The position numbers were made by a program, and so were the translations under genes. A stretch of 64,000 nucleotides of DNA. It comes from Prolixibacteraceae bacterium (lineage in GTDB: Bacteria > Bacteroidota > Bacteroidia > Bacteroidales > Prolixibacteraceae). The stretch lies in contig JALNYZ010000001.1 in NCBI GenBank assembly GCA_023229575.1, positions 496,001-560,000 on the forward strand, in the 5' to 3' direction. Numbering within the stretch: the first letter of the stretch is position 1; each line of letters begins with the position of its first letter. A model generated the notes under the pieces. The model was given only the letters and a program-made list of their open reading frames with translations. It was not told the DNA's origin and made no database searches. Positions 36,890 to 46,219 of this stretch are shown one piece after another.

Positions 36890-37669
36890 TTACTCCAAAA
36901 CCAACCTGGTACCCCTCAACCCCTCCGATATTCCGGCAGGATTGGTGATTACCACCTCCTTCACACCACGGCGCAGGGCCGCAAAACCATCCGACAATTT
37001 CGGGATCATACCTCCGGAAACAATGCCGTCGTGCTTTAATTGCGCAAAGAGTTCCGGATTTATTTCATTGACAAGCGATTTTTCATCATCTTCATTCATC
37101 AGCACACCGTTCTTTTCAAAACAGAAAATCAGGCGTACTTCGTAATCGAAACACATGGCTGCTGCAACTTCCGATGCAATGGTATCAGCATTGGTATTGA
37201 GCAACTGACCATGACCATCGTGGGTGATCGGCGCCAATACAGGAACTGCGCCAGAATCCAGCAATTCTTTCAATGACTGATAGTTGACTGATTTAATATC
37301 ACCAACATACCCGTAGTCAATTTCACCAACGGGACGTTTTGCGGCACGAATCAGATCCAGATCTGAGCCGGTAAGCCCGATGGCATTGTTGCCCAAAGCC
37401 TGCAGTCCGGCAACAATGCTTTTGTTGACCAATCCGGCGTAAACCATAGTAACCACCTTCAATGTTTCGGCATCCGTAATTCTTCGGCCATCCACCTTCT
37501 TGCTCTCCAAACCTAATTTTTCGGAGAGTATATTGGCGGATTTGCCACCTCCATGAACGAGAATTTTACTTCCGGCAACCCTTGAAAAGTCTTTCAGCAA
37601 GGATTTTAAAGAGGCCTCTTCCTCTACTACATTTCCACCTACTTTAATGATAGTCAGACGATCACTCAT
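36890..37669 (-). CDS. argB: N-acyl-L-glutamate kinase
   Basis: 259 residues. Amino-acid kinase fold: TIIKVGGNVVEEE at the start, ILVHGGGKSANILSEKLG, VDGRRITDAET and TNADTIASEVAAAM. It phosphorylates N-acetyl- or, as the neighbour suggests, N-succinylglutamate. It overlaps argF' by 4 bp (ATGA). Confidence 0.9.
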   Translation of the reverse strand: MSDRLTIIKVGGNVVEEEASLKSLLKDFSRVAGSKILVHGGGKSANILSEKLGLESKKVDGRRITDAETLKVVTMVYAGLVNKSIVAGLQALGNNAIGLTGSDLDLIRAAKRPVGEIDYGYVGDIKSVNYQSLKELLDSGAVPVLAPITHDGHGQLLNTNADTIASEVAAAMCFDYEVRLIFCFEKNGVLMNEDDEKSLVNEINPELFAQLKHDGIVSGGMIPKLSDGFAALRRGVKEVVITNPAGISEGLRGTRLVLE

Positions 37670-38616
37670 ACCAATTTCCCTAATATCATTTTTAAAACAG
37701 CTTGTGCCGAATATACGCGATTTTCTGCTTCCTTCACAACAATGGAACGATCACTGTCCAAAACTTCGTCTGTCACGATCATATTTCTCCTCACAGGCAG
37801 GCAATGCATGAACCTGGCATTGTTGGTCAGCTTCATTTTTTCCATGGTAACAGTCCAGTTCATGTCCTTGGAGAGGATTTTGCCGTACTGTCCGTAGGCG
37901 GACCAGTTTTTTGCATAGATAAAATCTGCCCCTTCGAAGGCTTTGTCCTGATCGTATTCGACTTTCAGGTCACCCATAAACTTGGGAGCCAGCTCATACC
38001 CTTCAGGATGGGTCACAACCAGTTCATAGTCAGTCTGGCGCATCCACTCTACAAAAGAGTTGGGAACTGCCTGTGGCAATGCTTTTGGGTGGGGCGCCCA
38101 GGTGAGAACCACCTTGGGCCTTGTTTTTGTCTTGAACTCCTCGATGGTGATCAGATCGGCAAAACTCTGCAAAGGATGACGCGTGGCAGCCTCCATACTG
38201 ATGACGGGCACACCGGCAAAGTCGATAAACTGTTGCAAGATCTTCTCCTTATAATCATCTTCTTTGCTCTCGAAACGGGCAAAAGCCCTGACACCTATAA
38301 TGTCGCAATAAGTACCAATAACAGGAATGGCCTCGCGCAGGTGCTCCGGCTTGTCACCGTCCATGACCACACCAAACTCGGTTTCCAGCGACCAGCCATC
38401 CTGACTGACATTCAACACCATCGTATTCATTCCCAGGTTCATGGCGGCTTTCTGGGTACTTAATCTGGTGCGCAGGCTGGAGTCGAAAAAGATCAATACC
38501 ATCGTCTTATTCTTACCAAGATGTTGGTAACCATATGGATTTTTCTTGATTTCCCTGGCCATTTCAACAGCCTCTTTCAGGTCGCGAATATCGTAAACTG
38601 ATGTAAAGTGACGCAT
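37666..38616 (-). CDS. argF': N-succinylornithine carbamoyltransferase
   Basis: 316 residues. The carbamoyl-phosphate motif is FFDSSLRTRLS (in place of STRT), with HPLQS and MHCLPVRRN. Residue 90 is Pro in MDGDKPEHLREA; the N-acetylornithine enzyme of Xanthomonas has Glu at the aligned place, while Pro at this position determines succinylornithine preference in the Bacteroides fragilis enzyme. I therefore call the succinyl form, giving N-succinylcitrulline. The start ATG follows directly on an array of heptamers resembling AACTCAT. It overlaps argB by 4 bp. Confidence 0.88.
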   Translation of the reverse strand: MRHFTSVYDIRDLKEAVEMAREIKKNPYGYQHLGKNKTMVLIFFDSSLRTRLSTQKAAMNLGMNTMVLNVSQDGWSLETEFGVVMDGDKPEHLREAIPVIGTYCDIIGVRAFARFESKEDDYKEKILQQFIDFAGVPVISMEAATRHPLQSFADLITIEEFKTKTRPKVVLTWAPHPKALPQAVPNSFVEWMRQTDYELVVTHPEGYELAPKFMGDLKVEYDQDKAFEGADFIYAKNWSAYGQYGKILSKDMNWTVTMEKMKLTNNARFMHCLPVRRNMIVTDEVLDSDRSIVVKEAENRVYSAQAVLKMILGKLV

Positions 38617-38732
38617 TTGAGTTATGAGTTATGAATTATAAGTTATGAGTTGAGAGTTATGAGTTGAAAGTTGAGTTAATCTGGATTGATGCGTTCTTCA
38701 CTTTATCCTTTTTACTTTATCCTTATTCCTTA
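38617..38732. repeat. TAAGGATAAAG element, half copy, with heptamers up to the argF' start
   Basis: Read on the minus strand, it starts with the proA stop (TAAGGAATAAGGATAAAG), then AAAAAGGATAAAGTGAAGAACGC, then ATCAATCC, then about eight imperfect heptamers like AACTCAT ending immediately at the ATG of argF'. The arm corresponds to one half of the elements at 34118 and 46220. Confidence 0.8.
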
Positions 38733-39983
38733 ATTTCTAATTTGCCCCTCCCCTTCTACCACCCACTTGTAAGTCGTGATCTCCTCAAGCGCCATCGGAC
38801 CGCGTGCATGCAATTTTTGGGTGCTGATGCCTATTTCTGCTCCCAAACCAAACTGGGCGCCATCGGTAAATGCGGTGCTGGCATTGGCATAAACGGCTGC
38901 TGCATCAACAGATAACAGAAATTCGTCCAGCGTTTTCCTGTTGGTTGAAATGATCGCTTCACTGTGTTTCGAACCAAAATAAGCAATATGTTCGAGTGCC
39001 TCCTCTAACGAAGATACAGTTTTTACAGCCATTTTGTATGAGAGAAATTCAGTTCCAAAGGAATCCTCATTAGCCGGATGTAGCAAATGGGGGGGATAAT
39101 TTCCTGCCAAGGCTTTGAATGCGTCCGGATCCGCGAAGATCTCTACCTCATTGGCCGGCATTAAATCAACCAGATAGGGCAAATCAACCATCCTCTCCTT
39201 GTGAATAATCAGGCAATCCAATGAATTACAGACGCTCACCCTGCGGGTTTTTGCATTGTGGATCACCATTCTACCAACTTCAAGGTTCCCGTCGGCATCA
39301 AAATAGGTATGGCATATTCCCGCGCCAGTTTCGATGACCGGAATTTTAGCATGTTCGCGGACGTAGTCTATCAAGGCCTGGCTCCCCCTTGGAATAATCA
39401 GGTCAACATAACCTCTTGCCTGGAGCAACGCTGTTGTGGCTTCACGTGATGGAGGCAGTAAAGTCAATGCGTTTACATCAATATCCGAAGTTGCCAGCAC
39501 ATTCCTGATAAGGGCAGCTATGGCCTCGTTTGAGTAAGATGCATCACTTCCACCCTTCAGTATCACCGCATTACCCGATTTGATGCACAGGGAAAAGACG
39601 TCGAAAGTAACATTTGGCCGGGCTTCAAAAATAATGCCGATCACGCCAAATGGCACACTGATTCTTTTCAGGTGAAGTCCGTTTGGCAACCGTTCCTGAC
39701 TTAAAATCCTCCCTAGCGGGGAAGGCAAAGCCGCCACATTTCTGATATCAGATGCAATTGCAACAATCCTTTCTTTCGTCAGTTTGAGCCGGTCATATTT
39801 TGGGTCGGAAGGATCCATCCGGTCCAGGTCCTTTTTATTCTCTGTTAAAATCGTATCAGCAGATGCTACGGCTACATCTGCCAGCTTGAGCAGCAACCGA
39901 TTGATTTGCTCAGGTGATAATTTTGCAAGTTTTCGGCTTGCCTTCAAGGCTGATTCGAACCTATTTGTCAAATTTGTTTCCAT
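38730..39983 (-). CDS. proA: Gamma-glutamyl phosphate reductase
   Basis: 417 residues from the ATG at 39983 (METNLTNRFESALKASRKLA); a TTG one codon upstream is less likely. Motifs: FGVIGIIFEARPNVTFDVFS, LKGGSDASYSNEA, the active-site Cys in RRVSVCNSLDCLI, and the ending VVEGEGQIRN. It reduces glutamyl-5-phosphate to the semialdehyde for proline. The start overlaps the proB stop by one base (TGATG). Confidence 0.94.
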   Translation of the reverse strand: METNLTNRFESALKASRKLAKLSPEQINRLLLKLADVAVASADTILTENKKDLDRMDPSDPKYDRLKLTKERIVAIASDIRNVAALPSPLGRILSQERLPNGLHLKRISVPFGVIGIIFEARPNVTFDVFSLCIKSGNAVILKGGSDASYSNEAIAALIRNVLATSDIDVNALTLLPPSREATTALLQARGYVDLIIPRGSQALIDYVREHAKIPVIETGAGICHTYFDADGNLEVGRMVIHNAKTRRVSVCNSLDCLIIHKERMVDLPYLVDLMPANEVEIFADPDAFKALAGNYPPHLLHPANEDSFGTEFLSYKMAVKTVSSLEEALEHIAYFGSKHSEAIISTNRKTLDEFLLSVDAAAVYANASTAFTDGAQFGLGAEIGISTQKLHARGPMALEEITTYKWVVEGEGQIRN

Positions 39984-41074
39984 CAAATCAAGTAAAGATA
40001 ATCGTAATGAATAAATGGTTTGGTCTTTTTACCGCCCTTTTCCTCTAAAGTTTCATCGGAGGAGTAAGAGGCCTTTCCAAGGCCAAGCAATTTCCCATTG
40101 CCATCTTTGATCCGGACAATATCCCCATCCTTAAAATAGCCTGAAACCGAGGAGATACCAATCATGAGCAAACTGACTGCCTTATCAGAAAGCAAGGCGG
40201 CACAGGCGCCGTCATTGATCACCACCTCGCCTCGGGCAAAGTCGTCGGAATGGGAAAGCCACTTCCGCACTCCGCTCGATTTTTTGGACGATGGCAGGAA
40301 ATGGGTAAAAGGCGACTGATTTGTTCCGTGTATAATTTCTGCCAATATCTTCTCCCTAAATCCATTTGCAATAAAAACAGAGATGCCCTGGCCAGCCAGT
40401 TTTGCTGCAATGTGGTATTTTGTCAGCATGCCACCTCTGCCGAAATCAGACTTCTTGGCTGATATGGAGATCTTTCCACTGTTGTGGTTTGGATAGATGG
40501 TGCGGATCAGCTCACTTCCCGGCTGATCGGGCGCTGCGGTGTAGACCCCGTCTACATTTGAGAGAATTACAAGCGCTTCCATGTCCATCATCGAAGCAAT
40601 CAATCCTGAAAGTTCATCGTTGTCGGTAAACATCAGTTCGGTTACCGATATGGTATCATTCTCATTGACAACCGGAACTACATCGTTTTCCAGCAAAGTT
40701 TGCATGCAGTTGCGCATGTTCAGGTAATGAAGCCTGTCGCCAAAATTTTCTTTTGTTGTAAGCACCTGGGCGCAAATAACACCTTGTTCCTGGAATAGTT
40801 CTGCGTATCTGTTGATCAGCTTCACCTGACCAACGGCCGACCATAACTGCCGGCTCGAGACCGGATCCAGCTTTTTGACCGGATCAACTTCTGCACGGCC
40901 AGCCGCAACTGCTCCGGAAGTGACAAGAATGACCTGTACCCCCTCCTTCTTCAATTGCGTGATTTGTCCAACAATATGTGCCATCCGGGAGAGGTTCAAC
41001 ATTCCATCCTCCCTGGTAAGCACATTGCTTCCTACTTTTACAACTATTTTTTTGTATAACGGAGAAATCCCCAT
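39983..41074 (-). CDS. proB: Glutamate 5-kinase with PUA domain
   Basis: 363 residues. Amino-acid kinase domain (KIVVKVGSNVLTREDG, VTSGAVAAGRAEVD, VNENDTISVTELMFTDNDELS) followed by a PUA domain at about residues 270-355 (DFARGEVVINDGACAAL). Phosphorylates glutamate, the first proline step; normally feedback-inhibited by proline. First of the proBA pair in the operon. Confidence 0.94.
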   Translation of the reverse strand: MGISPLYKKIVVKVGSNVLTREDGMLNLSRMAHIVGQITQLKKEGVQVILVTSGAVAAGRAEVDPVKKLDPVSSRQLWSAVGQVKLINRYAELFQEQGVICAQVLTTKENFGDRLHYLNMRNCMQTLLENDVVPVVNENDTISVTELMFTDNDELSGLIASMMDMEALVILSNVDGVYTAAPDQPGSELIRTIYPNHNSGKISISAKKSDFGRGGMLTKYHIAAKLAGQGISVFIANGFREKILAEIIHGTNQSPFTHFLPSSKKSSGVRKWLSHSDDFARGEVVINDGACAALLSDKAVSLLMIGISSVSGYFKDGDIVRIKDGNGKLLGLGKASYSSDETLEEKGGKKTKPFIHYDYLYLI

Positions 41075-41096
41075 AGCTAAATTTACTTATGACTTG

Positions 41097-41257
41097 AGAT
41101 TGCTTCGCTCCGCTCGCAATGACGGTGGTCTTTTTTGTTCGGTTCGATGAGGCGAGGCGTGGGTGGAAATGAGCCGCAAATCAAGTTTTTGTCCCACGCC
41201 TCGCCTCATCGAAGCTCCTAACTAGCATTCGTCATTGCGAGCGGAGCGAAGCAATCT
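41097..41257. repeat. Nested perfect inverted repeats (proB to XRE-cupin gap)
   Basis: Outer arms of 28 bp at 41097-41124 and 41230-41257 (AGATTGCTTCGCTCCGCTCG and on) are perfect complements. Inner arms of 21 bp at 41143-41163 and 41193-41213 (TTCGATGAGGCGAGGCGTGG and one more G) are also perfect. The whole can fold into one long two-part hairpin. Confidence 0.97.
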
Positions 41258-41279
41258 GTTCCTGTTAAGTGAATAATAT

Positions 41280-41831
41280 TTATAGAACCACCGCCAAAAA
41301 CCTTGCAACCCTTCCATTCATCGCCTGCATTCCGTGCGGAATGGCAGAGTCGAAGTAAACCGAATCGCCGGGATTGAGGATGAGTTCATTATCCCCAATA
41401 CAAAGTTTCATCTGGCCTTCAAGCATGTAATTAAATTCCTGTCCGGGGTGTGCATTGACGGTTATTTCAGGATCTTCCTTTGGTTCGACAATGACATAAT
41501 AGGGTTCCGCTTTGCGGTTGACGAAGTTGGCCGCCAACGATTCGTAATTGTATGACCGGCGTCTTTGAACTACGACTCCCTTCCCTTTCCTGGTAAGGTC
41601 GAAGGTTCGGACATGAGGCTGTTCACCGGTGAGTAATGTGGTGATATCAAAGCCAAAATGCTTTGCCATCCGATGGAGCACACTAACCGGAATATCTGCC
41701 TCTCCACTTTCGAACTTCATATAGTCAGACACGGAAATATCACAGGTTTGGGCTGCTTTCTCCGGAGTAATTTCCAGTGATTCGCGCATTGCTTTTAGAC
41801 GGTCGGCGATCTCCAAAATTTGATTTTCCAT
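41280..41831 (-). CDS. XRE-type HTH and cupin regulator
   Basis: 183 residues. HTH at residues about 8-65 (LEITPEKAAQTCDISVSDYM), then a cupin barrel at 105-183 (HPGQEFNYMLEGQMKL, LNPGDSVYFDSAIPHGMQA). Cupin-HTH proteins bind a small ligand and repress nearby genes. It is inserted between proC and proB in an operon otherwise made of enzymes plus argR, so a proline- or arginine-linked role is plausible but not shown. Confidence 0.83.
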   Translation of the reverse strand: MENQILEIADRLKAMRESLEITPEKAAQTCDISVSDYMKFESGEADIPVSVLHRMAKHFGFDITTLLTGEQPHVRTFDLTRKGKGVVVQRRRSYNYESLAANFVNRKAEPYYVIVEPKEDPEITVNAHPGQEFNYMLEGQMKLCIGDNELILNPGDSVYFDSAIPHGMQAMNGRVARFLAVVL

Positions 41832-41848
41832 AACTATTGAATTGAGAG

Positions 41849-42652
41849 TTAAGAGTTGTTGTTCAACTTGTTGTAAGAGACGAGCAACCCGCGAATCAAT
41901 GCCGAAGAGAAACCCTGGTGTTCCATTTCGTTCAAGCCGGATATGGTTATTCCTTTCGGAGTGGTCACCTTGTCGATCTCCTGTTCTGGATGTCGGCCGG
42001 TTTGGAGGATTAATTCCGATGCACCTTTCACCGTTTGGGCCACAATTTGCTGGGCAACATCAGCACCAAAACCAATCTCCACTCCACCCTGAATGGCCGC
42101 CCGGATAAATCTCAGTGCATAGGCGATCCCGCATGCGCCGAGCACGGTGGCCGCTGCCATCAGCTCTTCGTTGATGAAGATAACCTTCCCCAGTGTTTCA
42201 AAAAGGTCTCCTACCAGTTTCTGTACTACCGGATCACAATCAGGGGCAGCAATCAATGTCATCGATTCCTGCAAAGCCACCGCTGTATTGGGCATTACCC
42301 TAAACACCAGGACTCCTTCAGGAACATGTTGGTTTATCTCAACCAGCGACATACCGGTCATGAGTGAGAGAATAATCTGTCCGGGTTTCAGAAATGGGTT
42401 CAGTTCGTTGAGCAATTCGACCGCCTGGTACGGCTTAACGGCCAGAATAATCACGTCCTGCCCGGCAACAGCCTTGACATTCTCTTTTTCAATACGAATA
42501 CCCTTATTTTTAAGATCTTCCAACAGATGCACACGCCTGCGCGACACAACGATCCGGGACGGGACGATTCCTGCTTTAAGGAAGCCTTCGGCCACGGATT
42601 TGCCGAGATTTCCTCCTCCCACAATTGCTATATTGATCTGATTGATTTGCAT
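41849..42652 (-). CDS. proC: Pyrroline-5-carboxylate reductase
   Basis: 267 residues. NAD(P)-binding start INIAIVGGGNLGKSVAEGFL, AVKPYQAVELL, RVMPNTAVALQESMTL and the C-terminal signature VTTPKGITISGLNEMEH. Converts pyrroline-5-carboxylate to proline. Between argD and the XRE-cupin gene. Confidence 0.93.
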   Translation of the reverse strand: MQINQINIAIVGGGNLGKSVAEGFLKAGIVPSRIVVSRRRVHLLEDLKNKGIRIEKENVKAVAGQDVIILAVKPYQAVELLNELNPFLKPGQIILSLMTGMSLVEINQHVPEGVLVFRVMPNTAVALQESMTLIAAPDCDPVVQKLVGDLFETLGKVIFINEELMAAATVLGACGIAYALRFIRAAIQGGVEIGFGADVAQQIVAQTVKGASELILQTGRHPEQEIDKVTTPKGITISGLNEMEHQGFSSALIRGLLVSYNKLNNNS

Positions 42653-42682
42653 GGTTGTTTTGTTACTGATTGAAAGTGCAAA

Positions 42683-43813
42683 TTACATATTTTTCACCAC
42701 ACGGGCGAAGGTTTCAAGAAAACGGTCAGCCTCCTTTTTGCTGAGGGTCAAAGGAGGCAGGATCCTGATTACATGGGTGCCGGTAACCCCTGTGAATATT
42801 TTTTCTTCGAAGAGCAACTTTTTACGCAAGTCAACAATGGGCCCGTCAAATTCGAGTCCGATCATTAAACCTTTGCCTCGAACCTCTTTAATGGTTGTAA
42901 AGGCAGAAAGCTCCCGAATCAGGTATCCCCCGACTGAGGCCGCATTTTCAGTAAGTTGCTCCTTCTCCATGATCTCCAGTACAGCCAGGCCTGCGGCACA
43001 GGCCAGGTAATTTCCGCCAAAAGTGGTTCCAAGCATTCCGTGCCATGGTTTGTGTTCGGGCGAAATAAGTACACCACCCATTGGGAAACCGTTGCCCATC
43101 CCTTTGGCTACAGTTATCACATCAGGTTGGATACCGGCATACTGGTGGGCGAAGAATTTCCCGCTGCGACCGTAGCCGGATTGCACCTCATCCAGAATGA
43201 AGAGCGCCTTGTGCTCTTTGCACAATTGGCCGGCTTTCTGAAGAAATACCGGATCGGGGACCCTGCATCCGCCAACTCCCTGAATCCCTTCGACCAGCAC
43301 TGCTGCAACTCCACCCGTTGAAAGGGCTGAATGCAGGGCATCAATGTCGTTAAGCGGAAGAATTACCCGGTCGTGCACGTCGTTGATGGGAGCCACTATT
43401 TTGGGATTATCGGTCATCGCCACTGCAGCGGAAGTCCGCCCGTGAAATGATTTATCAAAAGCAACAATTCTTTTCTTGCCGGTCAAAAAGGAGGCCATTT
43501 TCAAGGCATTCTCATTGGCCTCAGCCCCCGAATTGCATAGAAACAGGCTGTAATCCCCGTAGCCGGAAAGCTCTCCCAGCTTGGTTGCAAGCTCAGCCTG
43601 CATCGGATTCTGTACAGAGTTGGAATAGAACCCGATCTTTTTCAACTGATCGCTGATCCGCTGAACGTAGTGAGGATGCGAATGACCAACAGAAATCACA
43701 GCATGACCGCCATAAAGATCAAGGTATTCAACTCCGTTTTTATCGGTAATGGTGCATCCCCTGGCAGAAACGGGTGTAAGGTCGTATAGGGGGTAAACGT
43801 CAAATAGATTCAC
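42683..43813 (-). CDS. argD: N-acylornithine aminotransferase
   Basis: 376 residues. Class III PLP aminotransferase: EYLDLYGGHAVISVGHSHP, FLCNSGAEANENALKMA, FILDEVQSGYGRSGKFFAHQ and the PLP lysine in VITVAKGMGNGFPMGG. Makes N-acylornithine from the semialdehyde. The start is GTG (MNLFDVYPLYDLTP); no ATG fits the family N-terminus. Confidence 0.92.
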   Translation of the reverse strand: MNLFDVYPLYDLTPVSARGCTITDKNGVEYLDLYGGHAVISVGHSHPHYVQRISDQLKKIGFYSNSVQNPMQAELATKLGELSGYGDYSLFLCNSGAEANENALKMASFLTGKKRIVAFDKSFHGRTSAAVAMTDNPKIVAPINDVHDRVILPLNDIDALHSALSTGGVAAVLVEGIQGVGGCRVPDPVFLQKAGQLCKEHKALFILDEVQSGYGRSGKFFAHQYAGIQPDVITVAKGMGNGFPMGGVLISPEHKPWHGMLGTTFGGNYLACAAGLAVLEIMEKEQLTENAASVGGYLIRELSAFTTIKEVRGKGLMIGLEFDGPIVDLRKKLLFEEKIFTGVTGTHVIRILPPLTLSKKEADRFLETFARVVKNM

Positions 43814-43902
43814 AATGAGGTAATTTTAAAGTGTTGTAAGGTTACAATTCTGGATTTTCTATATTTCAATTATGATTAGACTATACTCCTTAATCTGCTA
43901 TT

Positions 43903-43970
43903 TTTCACCACAGTAGGCACATAGAGCACATTAGATTCTATTGTGACCTATGTGTCTATTGTGGTGAATT
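43903..43970. repeat. Inverted repeat in the argC-argD gap
   Basis: TTCACCACAGTAGGCACATA pairs with TATGTGTCTATTGTGGTGAA with a few mismatches, and the pairing continues inward. A hairpin of about 30 bp per arm. No T tail. Confidence 0.75.
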
Positions 43971-44008
43971 CCGAAATCCAAATATAAATTCATATTATTC
44001 GTCGTTGA

Positions 44009-44986
44009 TCAGAATGCTATAGCCTTTAAGTTGAGTCCTGCTCTCTCGTCAAAACCGAACATCAGGTTCATATTCTGCACCGCCTGTCCTGAGGCTCCTT
44101 TCAACAGGTTATCGATGCAGGAGATGATCATCAGCTGATCCCCGTGTTTTTCTAGGTAGAGCAGACATTTGTTGGTATTGACCACCTGTTTCAGATCCGG
44201 ATTTTCATCGGAAAGATGCACAAATGGATGAGACTGATAATAAGCAGAATATAATTTTTTGGCATCATCCAGTGATCCTTTAAACCGGGTATAAGCCATG
44301 GTGAAAATGCCACGGGTATGATTTCCCCGAACAGGAATAAAATGGAGAGAATGGTTCAATCCGGGTTGTGCCTGTTCCAGGCTTTCGCAGATTTCGCCCA
44401 AATGCTGATGCTCAAATGCCTTGTAGACAGAGAGATTGCTATCCCTCCAGCTGAAATGGGAAGTCTTTGTCGGTGCCTGTCCTGCCCCTGTTGATCCTGT
44501 GATGGCATTCACATGCAAATCATCACAGATTAACCCGCTTGCAGCCAGCGGCAAAAGGGCCAGCTGGATGCCTGTGGCAAAACAGCCTGGATTGGCAACA
44601 TGTGACGCTGACTGTATCTCTTTCCTGTTAAGTTCCGGCAATCCGTAAACAAAACTGTTTCCGGCTCTTTTCAATCGGAAATCATGGCTCATATCAATGA
44701 TTTTGACATGCTTTGGAATAGCAGTCTCAGCCATGTATTCGAGCGATTTACCATGACCCGAACAAAGGAATAGCAGATCGACCTGATTCAGGTCAATTTC
44801 CGAAAACAACAGATTTGTCTCTCCAACCAGGTCACGGTGAATGGAGGTCACAGGTTGTCCGTCGTTGCTGCTGCTTTGAATGTATTTCAATTCAGCATTC
44901 GGATGGTACAGCAGAATTCGGATCAGCTCACCGGCTGTATATCCGGCGCCTCCGACAATTCCGATCCTGATATTTTTTTTGGTCAT
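44009..44986 (-). CDS. argC: N-acyl-gamma-glutamyl-phosphate reductase
   Basis: 325 residues. NADP-binding start IRIGIVGGAGYTAGELIRIL, active-site Cys in VANPGCFATGIQLALLPL, and AITGSTGAGQAPTKTSHFSW. Reduces N-acylglutamyl phosphate to the semialdehyde. It starts 3 bp after the argG stop. Confidence 0.93.
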   Translation of the reverse strand: MTKKNIRIGIVGGAGYTAGELIRILLYHPNAELKYIQSSSNDGQPVTSIHRDLVGETNLLFSEIDLNQVDLLFLCSGHGKSLEYMAETAIPKHVKIIDMSHDFRLKRAGNSFVYGLPELNRKEIQSASHVANPGCFATGIQLALLPLAASGLICDDLHVNAITGSTGAGQAPTKTSHFSWRDSNLSVYKAFEHQHLGEICESLEQAQPGLNHSLHFIPVRGNHTRGIFTMAYTRFKGSLDDAKKLYSAYYQSHPFVHLSDENPDLKQVVNTNKCLLYLEKHGDQLMIISCIDNLLKGASGQAVQNMNLMFGFDERAGLNLKAIAF

Positions 44987-44989
44987 AAT

Positions 44990-46177
44990 TTACTTGTTTA
45001 CCGAAAAGAAAATCTTCAACTGGTTACTCAGAATTTTGGTGTAGCCTTTGGCATCATCGGCGCTCCAACCTTTGTTCATCTCGCCATATTGTCCGAAATT
45101 GCTGTTCATCAGGTCGTGATCAGATTCAATACCAACTAGTTGAAAGGTATATGGCAGCAATTTGATGATCACCTTTCCGGTTACGTTCTCCTGACTGCTT
45201 TCGAGAAATTTCTCCATGTCACGCATCACCGGCTCGAGGTATTGTGCCTCATGCAAAAACATGCCATACCAGTTGCTCAACTGCTCTTTCCAGTATTGTT
45301 GCCATTTGGTAAGGGTATGTTTTTCGAGCAGGTGGTGTGCCTTGATGATCAGCATAGGAGCTGCGGCTTCAAATCCAACGCGCCCCTTGATGCCGATGAT
45401 GGTATCGCCCACGTGCGTGTCGCGACCGATGGCCCAGGCAGAACCAATTTTCTCCACTTCGCGGATGATATCCACAGGATTGTGATGGGTCTTCCCATTC
45501 ACGGCCTTCAGTTGACCTTTCAGGAATTCGAGGGTAAGGATCTCCTCCCCCTCTTTGCTTAAGTGTGTCGGGTAGGCGCTCTCAGGCAATGTTTTGTTGC
45601 TGGTAAGCGTTTCTTTCCCACCGATGCTGGTTCCCCACAATCCCTGATTGATGGAATAGGCCATCTTCTCAAAATTATCCTTAACCCCGTTCTTTTGCAG
45701 ATACTCGATTTCAGCATCGCGTGTTAACTCCAGGTCGCGGGTCGGTGTGAGGATCCTGATTTCCGGGGCCAGCACTTCAAAAGCCAGGTCAAACCTGATC
45801 TGGTCGTTTCCGGCTCCGGTACTGCCATGCGCTACATATTGGGCGCCAATTTTTTTGGCATAATCGATCACCGCTAATGCCTGAAAAATCCTCTCCGAAC
45901 TTACAGAAATTGGATAGGTGTTGTTTCTCAAAACATTGCCATACACCATGTACCGAATTCCCTTGTTGTAATAGTCAGCCGTTATGTCAAGGGTTTTGTG
46001 TGATTTCACACCCAGGGCATACGCCTTTGCTTCAATTTTTTGCAGCTCCTCTTTCGAGAAACCTCCGGTATTGGCTACCGCGGAATGGACATCCAATCCC
46101 TTCTCCTTTGCAAGATAAATAGCACAGAATGAGGTATCCAAACCTCCGCTAAATGCAAGGACTACTTTTTCTTTCAT
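44990..46177 (-). CDS. argG: Argininosuccinate synthase
   Basis: 395 residues. PP-loop KVVLAFSGGLDTSFCAIYLA, AHGSTGAGNDQIRFD and YSINQGLWGTSIGGKE are the expected ASS blocks. Joins citrulline and aspartate. argH is not in the window, so the final step must be encoded elsewhere. Confidence 0.93.
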   Translation of the reverse strand: MKEKVVLAFSGGLDTSFCAIYLAKEKGLDVHSAVANTGGFSKEELQKIEAKAYALGVKSHKTLDITADYYNKGIRYMVYGNVLRNNTYPISVSSERIFQALAVIDYAKKIGAQYVAHGSTGAGNDQIRFDLAFEVLAPEIRILTPTRDLELTRDAEIEYLQKNGVKDNFEKMAYSINQGLWGTSIGGKETLTSNKTLPESAYPTHLSKEGEEILTLEFLKGQLKAVNGKTHHNPVDIIREVEKIGSAWAIGRDTHVGDTIIGIKGRVGFEAAAPMLIIKAHHLLEKHTLTKWQQYWKEQLSNWYGMFLHEAQYLEPVMRDMEKFLESSQENVTGKVIIKLLPYTFQLVGIESDHDLMNSNFGQYGEMNKGWSADDAKGYTKILSNQLKIFFSVNK

Positions 46178-46219
46178 CTTTCTTTATTCGTTATAGAATC
46201 AATATTTATGCTCTAGTGA

